Shown piece after piece: positions 7,611-16,321 of a stretch of 64,000 nt of DNA. Position 1 is the first letter of the stretch. The number at the start of each line of letters is the position of its first letter. The notes beneath the pieces are model-generated. The model saw only the letters and a program-made list of their open reading frames with translations. It was not told the origin of the DNA and did not search any database. The translations under genes were made by a program, and so were the position numbers. Source of the stretch: an uncultured Prevotella sp. (GTDB lineage: Bacteria; Bacteroidota; Bacteroidia; Bacteroidales; Bacteroidaceae); NCBI GenBank assembly GCA_900553465.1, contig USDT01000012.1, positions 1 through 64,000 of the forward strand, given 5' to 3'.

Positions 7611-9827
7611 ATGAGAAAACTTTTACTTTCATGCATGATCTTGCTCTCCGCCGGTATGTCTGCGCAGGGCATAAAGTTTGGCAAGCACTACATGGAACGA
7701 AGTCAGAATGCACGCAAGGCGGTTGTTGCTTCCGAAGAAAAAGCCGGGATGCGTACACAACGCAAAGGCGGTGTCATGCTCGACGAGGCATCCGAGATTC
7801 AGGGCGATTACTGTTTCCGCTTTGTCTATGCATACAACAAAGACAAAGAACGTTCTTCTGAAACCATCTACATGCGCGAGAAGATTGATGGAAAATGGAG
7901 TGACGAAAAACTCTATGATGTCGGCAGATACACTTACGAGTACGATTCAGACGGTCGTGTCACAGTAAAAGACGTGGTTTACGACGATGGCACCGGATGG
8001 TTTGCCAACTATCGTGTCATGGTGGAGTATGGAGATGGAGTGACATCATACACCAAGTATGAGAACTACAATGACGGCGAAGGCTATCAGATTGTGGAAG
8101 GCTGGAGCTACTATGACAACGGTCAGATGGCTTCACATACATATTACGAAACCAAAACCGGTCATATTGAGCAGGAAATGCGTTTCACTCCTGAAGGCTA
8201 TATCTCCGGCATACAGAAGGATATGTACAAGCACACTTACACAGGTTCTGTCAATGACTCAACAATCGTTTCATACAATAGTGAATATAGTGAGGATAAA
8301 GGATATTATTTCACAGATCCGTGTATGACCGAGCATTACAAATATGACAGCACCGGCAAATTGTTGGAGTACTGTCGTTATGAAATGAACGGATATGAAA
8401 GTTATGAAGACGATTGCAAGTATGTTTATTCGTACGACTCATTAGGACGTATCGCAAAGATAACCAAATACAACTTAGGTGACGAAAACTCAGGTGTTGT
8501 AGCCAGCCGTGCAGCCGGAGAGCCGGAGTGGGTTGAGGATTATACAGAGACTTACACATACTTCAATGATGATGTGTACGGTATCGGAAATTCATGGCAT
8601 GACGTGTTCGACTTCGACGGTCCGCTCACCAGTATGATTGTAAAAGGATCTGATTACAGTTCTGAGATGAAGGCAACACGTGATGCGTCAGGTAAAATAA
8701 CGGCTATAAGTTTCAAGGAAGAGTCGTCCTATGGCAGCTCGCCGGTGCATGAATTCACTATTGATGCGGCAGGTCATATCACAAAATACACCAGCGTCAC
8801 TACAAACGATTGGGACCCTGATTACCGCAATGAATTCGTGCATGACTACACATGGTCTGGAGAAAATCTGGTGAGAGGAGAATATCTGGATAAGACAACG
8901 GACAAAGACGGGTCATACGAAAGTTCCTGGACTGATGACTACAGCTATGGACCAAATTCTTTCACAATTATCGAGACCAACCATTATGGTACCAGCAAAA
9001 CATACATGGAGCAGAAAGGCAACCGTTTCTATGCGTATCTGGACGATTCTGAAAATGCTCTGCGTGAGGACCGATGGGTGAACATACGCGAGGTGCAGAC
9101 CGAGGACGTGAAATTCGTGCGTCCTAATGTGATGAAGGATTACGACGGATTCTCTACCGACAGCACCATCATTGTTTCGGTGGCAGGACGTGTGGTTTGT
9201 CTCAATGCAAATGACATTAATTATGATGGAGGCTATGGCTTCACAATGGGTATTGACAACAAGGACATGTTTTCCAACATTGTTCCGGAGGCTTACTTCT
9301 CTGTCAGCCACGATGGCGACAAGACTGTGTGCAAGGATATGGAGGATCGGCCGGTGTACATACTGGAGGGCGACCGTCTGATAAAGGAATACATATATTT
9401 TGAACCTTCCTATGAAGTACAGCCGGGAGAACCAAACGAGGTGAAGGGCAGTGCTGCCAATACCGCCGCTCGTTCTGAAACCGACCCGCAGACATTGTAT
9501 GAGGAGGTGACATATCATTACGCCGACAACGGCCTGCCTACAGGACGTACTGTTGTTGCTGTGGACGAGAACGGCAGCCGCACAGAGGAGATCAGCATAG
9601 AATACAAATATGATCCGACCAGCGGTATCAATGCTCCAGAGTTCTCTGCAACACAGGGCGCATCACTCAACGGCCGTACTCTTGGCATTGCCGACGGTGG
9701 AGTGTTCTGCGTTTACGATGTACAGGGTCGTCTGCTTGCCGCAAACACTACATCATACACATTCGCTACTGCCGGTGTTTATGTAATAACAGTGAACGGA
9801 AACAGCTTTAAGATGAGCGTGAAATAA
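7611..9827 (+). CDS. Large secreted protein with YD-like repeats and T9SS-type C-terminal tail
   Basis: 738 residues. Signal peptide MRKLLLSCMILLSAGMSAQG, then a long body rich in tyrosine and aspartate made of degenerate repeats of the kind YEYDSDGRVT, YKYDSTGKLLEY, YSYDSLGRIAKITKY, which resemble YD/RHS-type or MORN-like beta repeats. The last 80 residues start GINAPEF and end VYVITVNGNSFKMSVK, a beta-rich tail like the sorting domains of type IX secretion substrates. Probably exported and perhaps surface-attached. No catalytic motif seen. Monocistronic, with a promoter box at 7496 and a strong terminator at 9870. No toxin domain or immunity gene follows, which argues against an RHS toxin. 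Confidence 0.75.
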   Translation: MRKLLLSCMILLSAGMSAQGIKFGKHYMERSQNARKAVVASEEKAGMRTQRKGGVMLDEASEIQGDYCFRFVYAYNKDKERSSETIYMREKIDGKWSDEKLYDVGRYTYEYDSDGRVTVKDVVYDDGTGWFANYRVMVEYGDGVTSYTKYENYNDGEGYQIVEGWSYYDNGQMASHTYYETKTGHIEQEMRFTPEGYISGIQKDMYKHTYTGSVNDSTIVSYNSEYSEDKGYYFTDPCMTEHYKYDSTGKLLEYCRYEMNGYESYEDDCKYVYSYDSLGRIAKITKYNLGDENSGVVASRAAGEPEWVEDYTETYTYFNDDVYGIGNSWHDVFDFDGPLTSMIVKGSDYSSEMKATRDASGKITAISFKEESSYGSSPVHEFTIDAAGHITKYTSVTTNDWDPDYRNEFVHDYTWSGENLVRGEYLDKTTDKDGSYESSWTDDYSYGPNSFTIIETNHYGTSKTYMEQKGNRFYAYLDDSENALREDRWVNIREVQTEDVKFVRPNVMKDYDGFSTDSTIIVSVAGRVVCLNANDINYDGGYGFTMGIDNKDMFSNIVPEAYFSVSHDGDKTVCKDMEDRPVYILEGDRLIKEYIYFEPSYEVQPGEPNEVKGSAANTAARSETDPQTLYEEVTYHYADNGLPTGRTVVAVDENGSRTEEISIEYKYDPTSGINAPEFSATQGASLNGRTLGIADGGVFCVYDVQGRLLAANTTSYTFATAGVYVITVNGNSFKMSVK

Positions 9828-9869
9828 ATAGAGAACGTGTCTTTTGAAGGCGCATCCTGGAATATCCCG

Positions 9870-9900
9870 GCGCGGGACGGAACTTGGTTCTGTCCCGCGC
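9870..9900 (+). terminator. Strong hairpin terminator
   Basis: A 14-bp stem, 9870-9883 (GCGCGGGACGGAAC) with 9887-9900 (GTTCTGTCCCGCGC), one G-U pair and a 3-base loop, lies 42 bases after the stop of the YD-repeat gene. The T run is short. Confidence 0.65.
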
Positions 9901-10235
9901 TTTGCGTATACAGTTGTCTGTATAAATATGCAATTCCTGTTTTCTTTATGCATAAGTCTTTCGTCTAAACTTCTCGATAGTGTCCGCGCTTTGCGTTGAT
10001 GCATTGTTTTTCTTGTATTCCTATTGTATTTTCATGCGTGTATCATACGCTTCTGGTGCGTTTTTCGTTTATATTTCGCAAAAAAATGTCCGGATTTTTA
10101 CTGTCTGCGAACGTATATTTATGAAGACGCAGCATGTGCCTGTATTGTCCTGTCAGACTTTTTCAAAGCTTTACGGCTGCTTTCTTGTGTGTGCGCAGTG
10201 TCTGTCCTGTTGGACGGACATTCGGCTGTCACGCG
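9901..10235. other. Intergenic region between convergent genes
   Basis: About 330 A/T-rich bases with no gene that can be supported on either strand. A small 8-bp imperfect hairpin GTCTGTCC/GGACGGAC lies near 10200-10220. Nothing else was recognised. Confidence 0.5.
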
Positions 10236-10290
10236 CAAAAAAATGCCCTTGAGGGCGTGCTTTCTTCATGTCGCACAGTCTCAAGGGCAT
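10236..10290 (-). terminator. Terminator of the DUF4878 lipoprotein gene
   Basis: ATGCCCTTGAG (10243-10253) pairs perfectly with CTCAAGGGCAT (10280-10290). Read on the minus strand the stem is followed by TTTTTT (10237-10242), a classic terminator. Confidence 0.8.
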
Positions 10291-10308
10291 ATATTGCTGT
10301 AGGACGGC

Positions 10309-10716
10309 TTATTTTCCGATATCCATCTTCCATTTGCCGTTCTCGTCTTTTATCATCTTGCACTCTTCTTCTTTTTCTTCGCCATTGCCGAACACCATCT
10401 TTACCGTCACCACAGCTTTGTTTCCGCTCTCGTCGATGGTTTCGGAGAGAATCTCATAAGATTTGAATCCGCCTTTCTTGCCATAGGTAATCTCGGCTTT
10501 GCTCTGTAACATTCCGGAGATGGCTTTCTTGGCAGCCTCGGGATCTTCACCCTCTTTTACCTTGATATAGGCACAGTCCACGAACTTGTCGTAGTTCTTG
10601 CTCTGGAGTGCTGACATGGCTTCTTCTGCTACACTCTTGGGTGAGTTGCCACCGCCGCAGGCTGTGAACGCGAACATGGCCGCTGCTACGACCAGCATCA
10701 AAAACACTTTTTTCAT
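10309..10716 (-). CDS. DUF4878-type lipoprotein
   Basis: A 135-residue lipoprotein: the signal peptide ends in the lipobox FTAC, followed by GGGNSPKSVAEEAM. The body is a small NTF2-like or lumazine-binding-like fold as in DUF4878 proteins (helix with SALQSKNYDKFVDC, then strands YEILSETI, AVVTVKMVFGNG and a final GKWKMDIGK). The start was placed at the MKK codon; an ATG two codons upstream gives MIMKK. Function of the family is unknown. It is followed by its own terminator and is 36 bases downstream of the cysteine-hydrolase lipoprotein gene, so both may be co-transcribed. Confidence 0.75.
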   Translation of the reverse strand: MKKVFLMLVVAAAMFAFTACGGGNSPKSVAEEAMSALQSKNYDKFVDCAYIKVKEGEDPEAAKKAISGMLQSKAEITYGKKGGFKSYEILSETIDESGNKAVVTVKMVFGNGEEKEEECKMIKDENGKWKMDIGK

Positions 10717-10752
10717 AATCATAGAAGTTTTAGAAAGTTAATAAAGTTATGT

Positions 10753-11361
10753 TTAGAAATAGATTATTCTCTCAAATTTTTCGCTTTCGCAAAGGTCGGA
10801 CGGCAGTATGCATCTCAGTTTGAGGCCGGGCAATCTTATGTCGTGTCTTGTACTGCCGGCTATAGGCAGTCCGGCAGTTCTGTAGACATGCTCTATCAAT
10901 TCGCAGCAGTACATGCGGGTGGTGTCGGAGTCGTCGTACTCGTGGTCGAACAGAGTGCCGCGCCGGTATATCTCTACTGCGTGCCGCGCGGCTCTGGCAG
11001 CTGTCGCCGTATCACCTCTTAGTCTTTTCACCTCGCCCGTTTTGGCATTGAGGGAGAGAAAGAACTTTTCGGGTGTCTCCATTTTCACGCGGTCCACATC
11101 GCCTTTGAAGTCGGGTTCGTCGGGCACTGCATGCACCACCATCATCGTACCGCACGAGTCCACCACTATTCCCACATGCGAGTAGTTGCCGTTCCGGTCT
11201 GCCATAAGGACCGCATGGCTCGTTAGTCCGTTGCCACGTCGGAATACCAGATCGCCTGCCTTCAGCCGGCAGTCTTTGGGCAGAATGCTCACAAATCCCG
11301 TCTCTGTGCACGAGGCGAGTAGGGCTGTGGTCATTATGATTGTGAGCATGAAGTTTTTCAT
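10753..11361 (-). CDS. YiiX/YebB-like lipoprotein cysteine hydrolase (NlpC/P60-related)
   Basis: 202 residues with lipobox LLASC (Cys18). The body fits the circularly permuted papain-like YiiX family: LKAGDLVFRRG, then YSHVGIVVDS supplying the histidine (H62), and the late YCCELIEHVYR supplying the likely catalytic cysteine (Cys152) after the acidic DHEYDDSDTTRM stretch. Such enzymes act on amide or ester bonds, probably of cell-wall or lipid-linked substrates, at the periplasmic face. The gene lies upstream of the DUF4878 lipoprotein gene. The substrate cannot be told from sequence. Confidence 0.8.
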   Translation of the reverse strand: MKNFMLTIIMTTALLASCTETGFVSILPKDCRLKAGDLVFRRGNGLTSHAVLMADRNGNYSHVGIVVDSCGTMMVVHAVPDEPDFKGDVDRVKMETPEKFFLSLNAKTGEVKRLRGDTATAARAARHAVEIYRRGTLFDHEYDDSDTTRMYCCELIEHVYRTAGLPIAGSTRHDIRLPGLKLRCILPSDLCESEKFERIIYF

Positions 11362-11572
11362 AAAGCGTCGTATTTTACAAATATAGGAGAAAAATATGAA
11401 ACGGCAATGATTGTTGCCTGTATCTTATTACAAAATAGCGGTTTACCGTTAGCAGAAGGTTAGATTTTGAGGAACGGTTATGGCAGGACGTTGTGTCGCC
11501 TGATGCGCTGCTGTACGCCGGTGTCTGTGGTGGTTGGATGCACCGATCCTGCAAGGCATTATATACGCAGAA

Positions 11573-11610
11573 GCGGACACACGGAAACCCTATGGTTGCC
11601 GTATGTCCGC
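11573..11610 (-). terminator. Hairpin downstream of ybeY
   Basis: GCGGACACACGG (11573-11584) and CCGTATGTCCGC (11599-11610) form a 12-bp stem with one wobble that is a G-U pair in minus-strand RNA. It lies 45 bases after the ybeY stop inside a 293-base gap holding no gene. A T run is missing, so termination is only suggested. Confidence 0.4.
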
Positions 11611-11654
11611 ATCATTATGTTATCGCGGTTTTATTGCGCCGCATCAGTGTCTTC

Positions 11655-12068
11655 TCAGATCATCATCGACAGAGCGCGGTTCTCGGCGCGTTCCATTATC
11701 TCACGCTCGCCCGGTCCTTTGTCATTGATGCCGCAAAGGTGCAGAATGCCGTGTATGATTACTCTGTGCAGTTCCTCCTCATAGCTTTTTCCGAACTGCT
11801 CTGCGTTGGAGCGCACGGTGTCGAGCGAAATTACTATGTCGCCGCTTACAATGTCGTCCTCGTCGTAGTCGAAGGTTATGACGTCCGTGTAATAATCGTG
11901 TCCCAGATATTCGCGGTTCACTTCGAGTATCTTTTCATCGTTCACGAACATGTAGCCCACGTCACCCACGCGCTTGCCGTAGGTGGCTGCCACAGCCCTT
12001 ATCCATGAGGTGACGGCTCTTTTCTTTATTTTCGGCATTTCCACGCCGTCGGTATTATAAGATATCAT
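11655..12068 (-). CDS. ybeY: Endoribonuclease YbeY (16S rRNA maturation and ribosome quality control)
   Basis: 137 residues from the ATG at 12068. A farther ATG (12140) would add 24 residues without family likeness and overlap coaD, so the shorter start was chosen. The metal-site segment is HGILHLCGINDKGPGE near the C-terminus, with two histidines at the usual spacing; the third ligand position (10 after the first His) is aspartate instead of the histidine seen in E. coli. VNDEKILEVNREYLGHDYYTDVITFD is the conserved N-terminal half. The gene lies 61 bases downstream of coaD on the same strand. Confidence 0.9.
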   Translation of the reverse strand: MISYNTDGVEMPKIKKRAVTSWIRAVAATYGKRVGDVGYMFVNDEKILEVNREYLGHDYYTDVITFDYDEDDIVSGDIVISLDTVRSNAEQFGKSYEEELHRVIIHGILHLCGINDKGPGEREIMERAENRALSMMI

Positions 12069-12129
12069 AGTCTGGTTTTTAATAAATTTCAATATGTTGC
12101 GTATGGCCGTGCTGGTTTGTTCCGCCGGC

Positions 12130-12588
12130 TCAGTCGTCAAGGTCGCCCTTACGTGGCAGCAGTGACGATACGTCCTTTCCGAAGTGCGACAACTCTCTTA
12201 CCACCGTAGAACTCACGCTGTCGAGTCCCGGTTCAGCCGGAAGCAGTATTGTCTCCACTCCGGTGAGCATGCGGTTGATGTCTGCCTGTTCGCGTTCGGC
12301 CTCGAAGTCTCTCACGCTGCGCACTCCCTTCACAATGTATGCCGCGCCCATGGTGCGTGCGAAGTCGGCCGTGAGTCCCGAGTATGTCATCACCACCACG
12401 TCCTCCTCATCCTCGAAGAGTCGTTCTATGGCTTCCTTGCGTTCCAATGGTGTCATCATGCACTGCTTGTGTTCGTTCACGCCAATGCCTATTATCAGTC
12501 TGTCGAACAGTGGCAACGCACGTTTCACTACCGACATGTGGCCGATGGTGAACGGGTCGAAACTGCCTGCGAATAGTCCTGTTTTCAT
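12130..12588 (-). CDS. coaD: Phosphopantetheine adenylyltransferase
   Basis: 152 residues, typical length. CoaD makes dephospho-CoA from 4'-phosphopantetheine and ATP in the cytoplasm. The nucleotidyltransferase signature is clear: GSFDPFTIGHMSVV (TxGH type) at residues 8-21, VKGVRSVRDFEAE in the middle, and SSTVVREL near residue 125. It heads a leftward pair with ybeY. The protein ends in an acidic GDLDD tail. Confidence 0.95.
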   Translation of the reverse strand: MKTGLFAGSFDPFTIGHMSVVKRALPLFDRLIIGIGVNEHKQCMMTPLERKEAIERLFEDEEDVVVMTYSGLTADFARTMGAAYIVKGVRSVRDFEAEREQADINRMLTGVETILLPAEPGLDSVSSTVVRELSHFGKDVSSLLPRKGDLDD

Positions 12589-12684
12589 TAGTCAGCTGTC
12601 GTTTGATATATATTGCAAAAATACATATTTTCTATGAAACACGCCAAATTAAAGTGGCTTTATGTTAAGTGAAATCAGATTTTT

Positions 12685-12795
12685 GCAGTATCTTTGCATA
12701 TGATATAGCTGCACTCGGGAAACTGAAAGTAAACTTTCTTTCCACTCGCTGGCAATATCATTGCATATGATATAACTGCACTCGGGAAATTGAAA
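12685..12795 (+). repeat. Two direct repeats upstream of ruvB, one carrying a -7 box
   Basis: Two 44-base units, 12685-12728 and 12752-12795, differ at four positions and are 67 bases apart. Each contains CATATGATATA followed by CTGCACTCGGGAAA. In unit 1 the front is TATCTTTG (12689-12696), a perfect TAnnTTTG box; in unit 2 the same place reads TATCATTG. A duplicated promoter or operator segment is plausible. Confidence 0.7.
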
Positions 12796-12865
12796 AATGG
12801 ATATTCTTTTCGCTTTCCATTTATTTGCGTTATTCAGCATACATCATTAAACGACGGCGATTATA

Positions 12866-13900
12866 ATGACAGACGATTTTGACATAAGACAGGAAGGTGC
12901 GGTCTCGGGCGAAAAGGAGTTCGAGAACGCACTGCGTCCGTTGCGCTTCTCCGACTTCAGCGGTCAGCAGAAGGTGGTGGAGAACCTTGAAGTGTTTGTC
13001 GAGGCTGCCAAATATCGCGGCGAGCCGCTCGACCATACGTTGCTGCACGGTCCTCCGGGATTGGGAAAGACCACTCTGAGCAATATCATTGCCAACGAAC
13101 TGGGCGTGGGATTCAAGCTCACCAGCGGTCCGGTGCTCGATAAGCCCGGCGATCTGGCCGGCATACTTACATCGCTCGAGCCGCGCGATGTGCTGTTCAT
13201 CGACGAGATACATCGTCTGTCGCCTGTTGTCGAAGAATATCTGTACTCGGCAATGGAAGACTATCGTATTGATATAATGATAGACAAAGGTCCTTCGGCA
13301 CGCTCGATACAGATAGACCTCAATCCGTTCACGCTCGTGGGGGCAACAACCCGCAGCGGTCTGCTCACGGCACCGTTGCGCGCCCGTTTCGGTATAAACC
13401 TGCATCTGGAATACTATGAACCGGAGACGCTCGTGAAGATAATACGTCGCTCGGCAAGCATTCTGAACGTGCCCATCGACTACGATGCAGCCGTGGAGAT
13501 AGCAAGCCGCTCACGTGGTACGCCACGTATAGCCAACGCGTTGCTGCGCCGTGTGCGTGACTTTGCCCAGGTGCGCGGTACCGGACGCATCGACACGGCA
13601 ATAGCAAGCATGTCGCTCGCCGCGCTCAACATAGACCGTTACGGTCTGGACGAGACGGACAACAAAATACTGCTCACCATCATCGACAAATTCAGAGGTG
13701 GTCCGGTGGGTGTCTCTACCATTGCCACGGCCATCGGAGAGGATGCCGGTACGGTGGAGGAAGTATATGAGCCGTTCCTCATAATGGAGGGATTTATCAA
13801 GCGTACACCGCGCGGACGTGTGGTGACGCCGCTTGCCTACGAGCATCTTGGCCGCAACCCTTACAAAGGAAACATCATGGAACCGCATCTGTTCGACTGA
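12866..13900 (+). CDS. ruvB: Holliday junction branch migration ATPase RuvB
   Basis: 344 residues, the usual size. RuvB is the hexameric AAA+ motor that drives branch migration with RuvA during recombinational repair. Seen: N-terminal [19 protein letters not shown], Walker [10 protein letters not shown] (about residues 65-73), Walker [10 protein letters not shown], sensor GATTRSG, and the C-terminal winged helix with [16 protein letters not shown]. Single rightward gene behind the duplicated repeat, ending in a strong terminator. Confidence 0.97.
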   Translation: MTDDFDIRQEGAVSGEKEFENALRPLRFSDFSGQQKVVENLEVFVEAAKYRGEPLDHTLLHGPPGLGKTTLSNIIANELGVGFKLTSGPVLDKPGDLAGILTSLEPRDVLFIDEIHRLSPVVEEYLYSAMEDYRIDIMIDKGPSARSIQIDLNPFTLVGATTRSGLLTAPLRARFGINLHLEYYEPETLVKIIRRSASILNVPIDYDAAVEIASRSRGTPRIANALLRRVRDFAQVRGTGRIDTAIASMSLAALNIDRYGLDETDNKILLTIIDKFRGGPVGVSTIATAIGEDAGTVEEVYEPFLIMEGFIKRTPRGRVVTPLAYEHLGRNPYKGNIMEPHLFD

Positions 13901-13924
13901 GAACAGTGTATGATAAATAGAGAA

Positions 13925-13961
13925 ATGCCCGCGGAAGATGTTCGTATTCTTCCGCGGGCAT
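13925..13961 (+). terminator. Terminator after ruvB
   Basis: A 14-bp perfect stem, 13925-13938 (ATGCCCGCGGAAGA) with 13948-13961, sits 25 bases after the ruvB stop. Confidence 0.7.
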
Positions 13962-14053
13962 TCCGTATGTGGTGAGGTTATGTTTTTTTATTGCGTCTTG
14001 GTTCTACTGTGTTGTTCTTCGTGTTGTGTTGCATAGGCAGCATGATTGTCGCC

Positions 14054-14941
14054 TTATTCCTTCTCGAATATCTTGCTTTTCATTCTGTATTCCATTGGTG
14101 ATATGCCTATTTGTTTTTTGAAAAATTTGCAGAATGCAGCTTGGTCGGAGAAACAAAGACGTTCGGATATACTTCTAACCGACATTCTGTCGTCTTCTAG
14201 AAGAGCCATAGCCTCGTGTGTTATCTCGTCACATATTATGTTGTGTGGAGTCTTTCCTGTAAGTTCCTTCACCATTCTTGCCAGATGCTTGGGTGACACG
14301 TTGAGTTCCTGGGCGTAGAATCCTATGCTGTGTTCGCGTGCAAAATGCTTTGTGACGAGCTTCATGAAATTAAGTGTTGCAAAGTCCTTACGGCTCAGCT
14401 TTGTTTCCGGTTTGTCTTTTGTTTGTGAAGAAGCCATTATGGCATTGCCCAGTTCCAGACAGAAACTTTTGTAGAACAGCTCGCTCAGTTCCTTATGATA
14501 AAAATGTTCTTTGTTGGCTACGGCAGAAGCAAGCAGGGTGAGCTGTTGTTCAATGATGGCTGTGGATTTCGGCGACAGCGACATGTTTTTCGTTATTATG
14601 GGTTTACCAAGATGGTCGAAAGGCACTGGTCGCATGTTCTTCAGCGACTGTCGTGCAAATTCGAAAGTCACCATTACGCACCACGCCCTAAGACTGCTGT
14701 CGCAGCGTTTTATATGTATTGTTGTGGTATCTATGCAGTCGAAGAACATGCCGCTTCCGGCTATGCACTTCTCTCCATTGAGTAAGATGTCCATCTCCCC
14801 GCTGCACACCATCATGAAGATTCTGCTGTTGTTTATCGTAACGCCCTCAAGTCTTCTGAACTCTTTGGGATTGACGATGAGAATGTGTTTGTTGACATAA
14901 CATGCCGGCGGAAATTTCGGCATCAGTTCCTTTGTTGTCAT
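14054..14941 (-). CDS. AraC-family transcriptional regulator
   Basis: 295 residues. The C-terminal third is an AraC/XylS double helix-turn-helix: a first HTH in SIGFYAQELNVSPKHLARMVKELTG split by one turn, and a second in RSISERLCFSDQAAFCKFFKKQIGISPMEYR. The N-terminal two thirds is a cupin-like ligand domain (about residues 20-110) with an unknown effector. It is divergently transcribed from the RND efflux operon with 260 bases between the starts, the usual layout for a local regulator. Its own promoter box overlaps the half-site cluster, so autoregulation is likely. Target assignment is inference from position. Confidence 0.88.
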   Translation of the reverse strand: MTTKELMPKFPPACYVNKHILIVNPKEFRRLEGVTINNSRIFMMVCSGEMDILLNGEKCIAGSGMFFDCIDTTTIHIKRCDSSLRAWCVMVTFEFARQSLKNMRPVPFDHLGKPIITKNMSLSPKSTAIIEQQLTLLASAVANKEHFYHKELSELFYKSFCLELGNAIMASSQTKDKPETKLSRKDFATLNFMKLVTKHFAREHSIGFYAQELNVSPKHLARMVKELTGKTPHNIICDEITHEAMALLEDDRMSVRSISERLCFSDQAAFCKFFKKQIGISPMEYRMKSKIFEKE

Positions 14942-14945
14942 AATG

Positions 14946-15109
14946 TGTCTTTTTGTTGTTTCAGTATGATACCCATACCGTATGCTGAAGTGTCTTTATG
15001 TTTGTTTTTGTGCAAAATGTATGTGCAAAGATAAATATAAGTGTCTTTTTTAGACAATTATGTAAGATAAATAGACATACTAATTACAAATTTGTCTTAA
15101 TAATGTCTT
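14946..15109. promoter_or_regulatory. Cluster of TGTCTT/TAGACA half-sites between araC-type gene and efflux operon
   Basis: TGTCTT occurs at 14946, 14991, 15043, 15093 and 15104, and TAGACA at 15051 and 15072. Starts at 15051, 15072 and 15093 are exactly 21 bases apart (two helical turns). This density in a divergent regulator/operon gap suggests operator sites for the AraC-type protein. Confidence 0.5.
15026..15033 (-). promoter_or_regulatory. -7 box for the AraC-family gene
   Basis: On the minus strand the bases read TATCTTTG. The TAGACA site at 15051-15056 would sit near its upstream element. Confidence 0.5.
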
Positions 15110-15201
15110 ATATGAACAAATCATTAATCCCATTTTACAAGAGACTGTGATTCTGTGTGGCTATTTTTGCGGCGTTAATAACACAAATACAAAAGAATGA
15201 T

Positions 15202-16314
15202 ATGAAACTGAGATTGATTTTGATTCTGTGCAGTCTTTCGTTTTTGACTGGTTGCCGCAACGGTTCCGACGGAAAGATTGCTTCAGGAGGTGACTATCCG
15301 CTCATGACGCTTAAGACGGAAAACCGTACATTGTCCGTCAAGTATTCAGCTGTGACGGAAGGTCGTCAAGATGTAGAAGTACGTCCGCAGGTTTCCGGAA
15401 AGATAACGGAAGTGCGCGTTAAAGAAGGTGCACGCGTGCGTAAGGGACAGGTGCTGTTTGTGATAGACCAAGTTCCTTACCGTGCGGCTGTTACAAAGGC
15501 CCGTGCATCTGTAGCCACGGCAGAAGCCAATGAGGCTACATCAAAGCAGACACTGGAAGGCAAACAGTCGTTGTATGCAGACAAAGTTATCTCTGATTTT
15601 GAACTCCGTACGGCACAGAACAGTTATAAGAGTGCGCTGGCAGCCTTGAACCAGGCAAAGGCTGAACTGACCGATGCATTGAACAATCTGTCTTACACCG
15701 AAGTTAAAAGTCCGGTGGACGGATATGCTGGTATGACGTCGTTCCGCGTTGGAGCACTGGTTGACGTTTCAATGACTGAGCCGCTCATACGTGTGTCGGA
15801 CAATTCGGTGATATATGCATACTTTTCTCTTACCGAGAAACAGGTGCTCTCTCTCACATCTCAGTATGGTTCACTTGACAAAGCGATAAGTTCTTTTCCG
15901 GAAGTGTCGCTTGAATTGAGCGACGGGTCGGTGTACGACAAAAAAGGCAAGGTAGATGTGCTCAGTGGCATCGTGGACAAGACCACCGGAACGGTGAGTG
16001 TACGCGCCGTGTTTGAGAACAGCGGACGCAGGATAATGAGTGGGGCCCAAGTGAATGTGGTTGTGCCTTACGACCGCCTCGGCTGTATCGTGATACCTCA
16101 GGAAGCCACTTATGAACTTCAGGACAAGGTGTTTGTATATAAAGTGATCCATGGTAGGGCGGTTTCGACACCTATAAAAGTATTTGAAATAAACGATGGA
16201 AAGGAATATGTGGTGGAAGAAGGTCTTCGGCAGGGAGATGTGATAGTGTCAGAAGGTGCTGGACTGCTGAAAGACGGAACGGTGGTGAGTTCTTCCGAAA
16301 CCAAAAAAAGATAA
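15202..16314 (+). CDS. RND efflux periplasmic adaptor (membrane fusion protein), lipoprotein
   Basis: 370 residues from the ATG at 15202. An upstream in-frame ATG at 15157 would bury the signal peptide, so the later start was chosen. Lipobox LTGC places Cys18 as the lipidated residue. Domains in order: barrel-sandwich/lipoyl half VRPQVSGKITEVRVKEGARVRKGQVL, an alpha-helical hairpin (about residues 95-160, rich in Ala, Lys and Gln), second lipoyl half SPVDGYAGMTSFRVGALVD, then beta-barrel. It joins the inner-membrane pump to the outer-membrane channel. First gene of a three-gene operon with a 7-base gap to the pump. Confidence 0.93.
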   Translation: MKLRLILILCSLSFLTGCRNGSDGKIASGGDYPLMTLKTENRTLSVKYSAVTEGRQDVEVRPQVSGKITEVRVKEGARVRKGQVLFVIDQVPYRAAVTKARASVATAEANEATSKQTLEGKQSLYADKVISDFELRTAQNSYKSALAALNQAKAELTDALNNLSYTEVKSPVDGYAGMTSFRVGALVDVSMTEPLIRVSDNSVIYAYFSLTEKQVLSLTSQYGSLDKAISSFPEVSLELSDGSVYDKKGKVDVLSGIVDKTTGTVSVRAVFENSGRRIMSGAQVNVVVPYDRLGCIVIPQEATYELQDKVFVYKVIHGRAVSTPIKVFEINDGKEYVVEEGLRQGDVIVSEGAGLLKDGTVVSSSETKKR

Positions 16315-16321
16315 ATAACCT

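Noticed and set aside
7611..9827. RHS-type polymorphic toxin
   Set aside because: No C-terminal toxin domain, no conserved RHS core end motif and no small immunity gene follows; the C-terminus is a sorting tail.
12685..12795. Possible start of a CRISPR array
   Set aside because: Only two units, a 23-base gap, no further repeats and no cas genes nearby.
12649..12840. 63-codon leftward frame over the ruvB upstream region
   Set aside because: Its internal peptide repeat is simply the translated 67-bp direct DNA repeat.
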